Assembly: GCF_014117265.1 (NCBI RefSeq)
Contig: NZ_CP059833.1
Location: 1,767,069-1,831,068, forward strand
Direction of reading: 5' to 3'
Source of the DNA: Corynebacterium hindlerae
GTDB taxonomy: Bacteria > Actinomycetota > Actinomycetes > Mycobacteriales > Mycobacteriaceae
Length of the DNA stretch: 64,000 nt
Below the pieces are notes generated by a model. It was given only the letters and a program-made list of their open reading frames with translations, did not search any database and was not told the DNA's origin. Shown here piece after piece: positions 63,484-64,000 of the stretch. How positions within the stretch are numbered: position 1 is the stretch's first letter; every line of letters begins with the position of its first letter. Position numbers and translations under genes: made by a program.

Positions 63484-64000
63484 GCGACACCTACAATCCG
63501 CAGGAGCGGAGAAGCGGCGGTGATGCCGAACGCTTCCATCCACACGTTTTGATCCTGCAGTTCGTCGGGAGAGCCAGAGGCAATGACTTTCCCATTCAGG
63601 AGCACCACTCGGCTACACACCTCCATAGCTTCGGGCAGGTTATGCGTCGACATCACAATCGCGACGCCTTCCTCCGCGAGCTCGTTGAACAACTCCAGCA
63701 GCAGTTCCGCGCTAGGCATATCGAGGCCGGTGAACGGTTCGTCGAGAAGCAAAATGTCCGGGTCCGAGGCGAGGGCGCGGGCGACCAAGACGCGCTGGCG
63801 CTGGCCACCGGAAAGCTCCCCGATCGGGCGGTCTGCCAGTTCCTGCAGGCGGACACGGCCCAACGCGCGGTCAACTGCCTTGTAGTCATCGACGCGGGGA
63901 CGACGCAGCCAACCGATCGAACGGGCGCGCCCAGTCATCACAGTGTCATGAATGCTGATGGGGAAATCCCACGCAAACTCATGCCGCTGAGGAACGTATC
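63480..64000 (-). CDS. Metal-type ABC transporter ATP-binding protein, partial
   Basis: The C-terminal 173 residues of an ABC ATPase whose start lies beyond the right edge. The Q-loop YVPQRHEFAWDFPISIHDTV is at the edge. The signature LSGGQRQRVLVARAL, Walker B DILLLDEPFTGLD and switch His STHNL follow in order. The internal ATG at 63941 is not the start because the conserved Q-loop lies upstream in the same frame. The Q-loop is typical of zinc/manganese (ZnuC/MntB-like) ATPases. It is first of the visible genes in the anchored-repeat operon. Confidence 0.92.
   Translation of the reverse strand, partial: YVPQRHEFAWDFPISIHDTVMTGRARSIGWLRRPRVDDYKAVDRALGRVRLQELADRPIGELSGGQRQRVLVARALASDPDILLLDEPFTGLDMPSAELLLELFNELAEEGVAIVMSTHNLPEAMEVCSRVVLLNGKVIASGSPDELQDQNVWMEAFGITAASPLLRIVGVA

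Overview
The window is chromosomal DNA of a mycolic-acid-containing Corynebacterium. Its left half follows the order I know from M. tuberculosis Rv0207c-Rv0237 and the matching C. glutamicum locus: NYN nuclease, trmB, pckG, mtrP-like methyltransferase, glycosyltransferase, DUF3068 protein, tmaT-like acyltransferase, aftD, lpqI. Further right, dcd, ugd, alaT and a large Fe-S reductase match the Rv0321-Rv0338c neighbourhood. Gene families and order support the genus; species cannot be read from the sequence.

Layout. 1-4.6 kb: tRNA modification and GTP-dependent PEP carboxykinase. 4.6-16.8 kb: cell-envelope genes (arabinan, lipomannan, trehalose mycolate and peptidoglycan turnover). 16.8-17.4 kb: a duplicated intergenic repeat. 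17.4-20.7 kb: thiolase and two crotonase-family genes in an overlapping operon. 20.9-33.5 kb: a complete type I-E CRISPR-Cas locus (cas3, casA-E, cas1, cas2) with 54 repeats and 53 spacers; its far end abuts a broken AAA ATPase gene. 33.9-38.9 kb: acyl-CoA metabolism with MarR and TetR regulators. 38.9-43.3 kb: palindromic repeats and an acuC/GNAT-acyl-CoA-synthetase pair. 43.3-50.1 kb: DUF3267, TatD, TcdA, tRNA-Gly(CCC), dcd, ugd, YibE/F. 50.1-50.8 kb: hairpin-rich non-coding DNA. 50.8-60.3 kb: alaT, an acyltransferase-SGNH fusion, a TetR-controlled acyl-CoA dehydrogenase and 3-hydroxyacyl-CoA dehydrogenase, and the Fe-S reductase. 60.3-64 kb: an anchored-repeat metal-type ABC operon.

Main discovery candidate. 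The 313-bp gap between cas3 and casA carries, on the minus strand, a solitary mini-CRISPR: a degenerate repeat (psiR1) with an intact 5' handle, a 21-22-nt spacer, and a second degenerate repeat (psiR2). Guide positions 1-15 match the casA promoter at 24013-24027 except at positions 6 and 12, the two nucleotides that type I-E Cascade flips out and does not read. The match ends after position 15. The 3 nt before the protospacer are AAC, and C is also the commonest base (37 of 53) directly after the 28-nt repeat in the main array. A minus-strand promoter with 17-bp spacing lies just upstream of psiR1. This is the architecture of a CreR-type cas-regulating RNA, by which Cascade represses its own operon.

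Other notable items: a perfect 18-bp-stem hairpin inside cas1; two nearly identical spacers; a 14-bp operator shared by two beta-oxidation genes; tRNA-Gly 3'-end duplication flanking about 0.84 kb; two families of intergenic palindromic repeats; and long antisense 3' overlaps in the envelope cluster.
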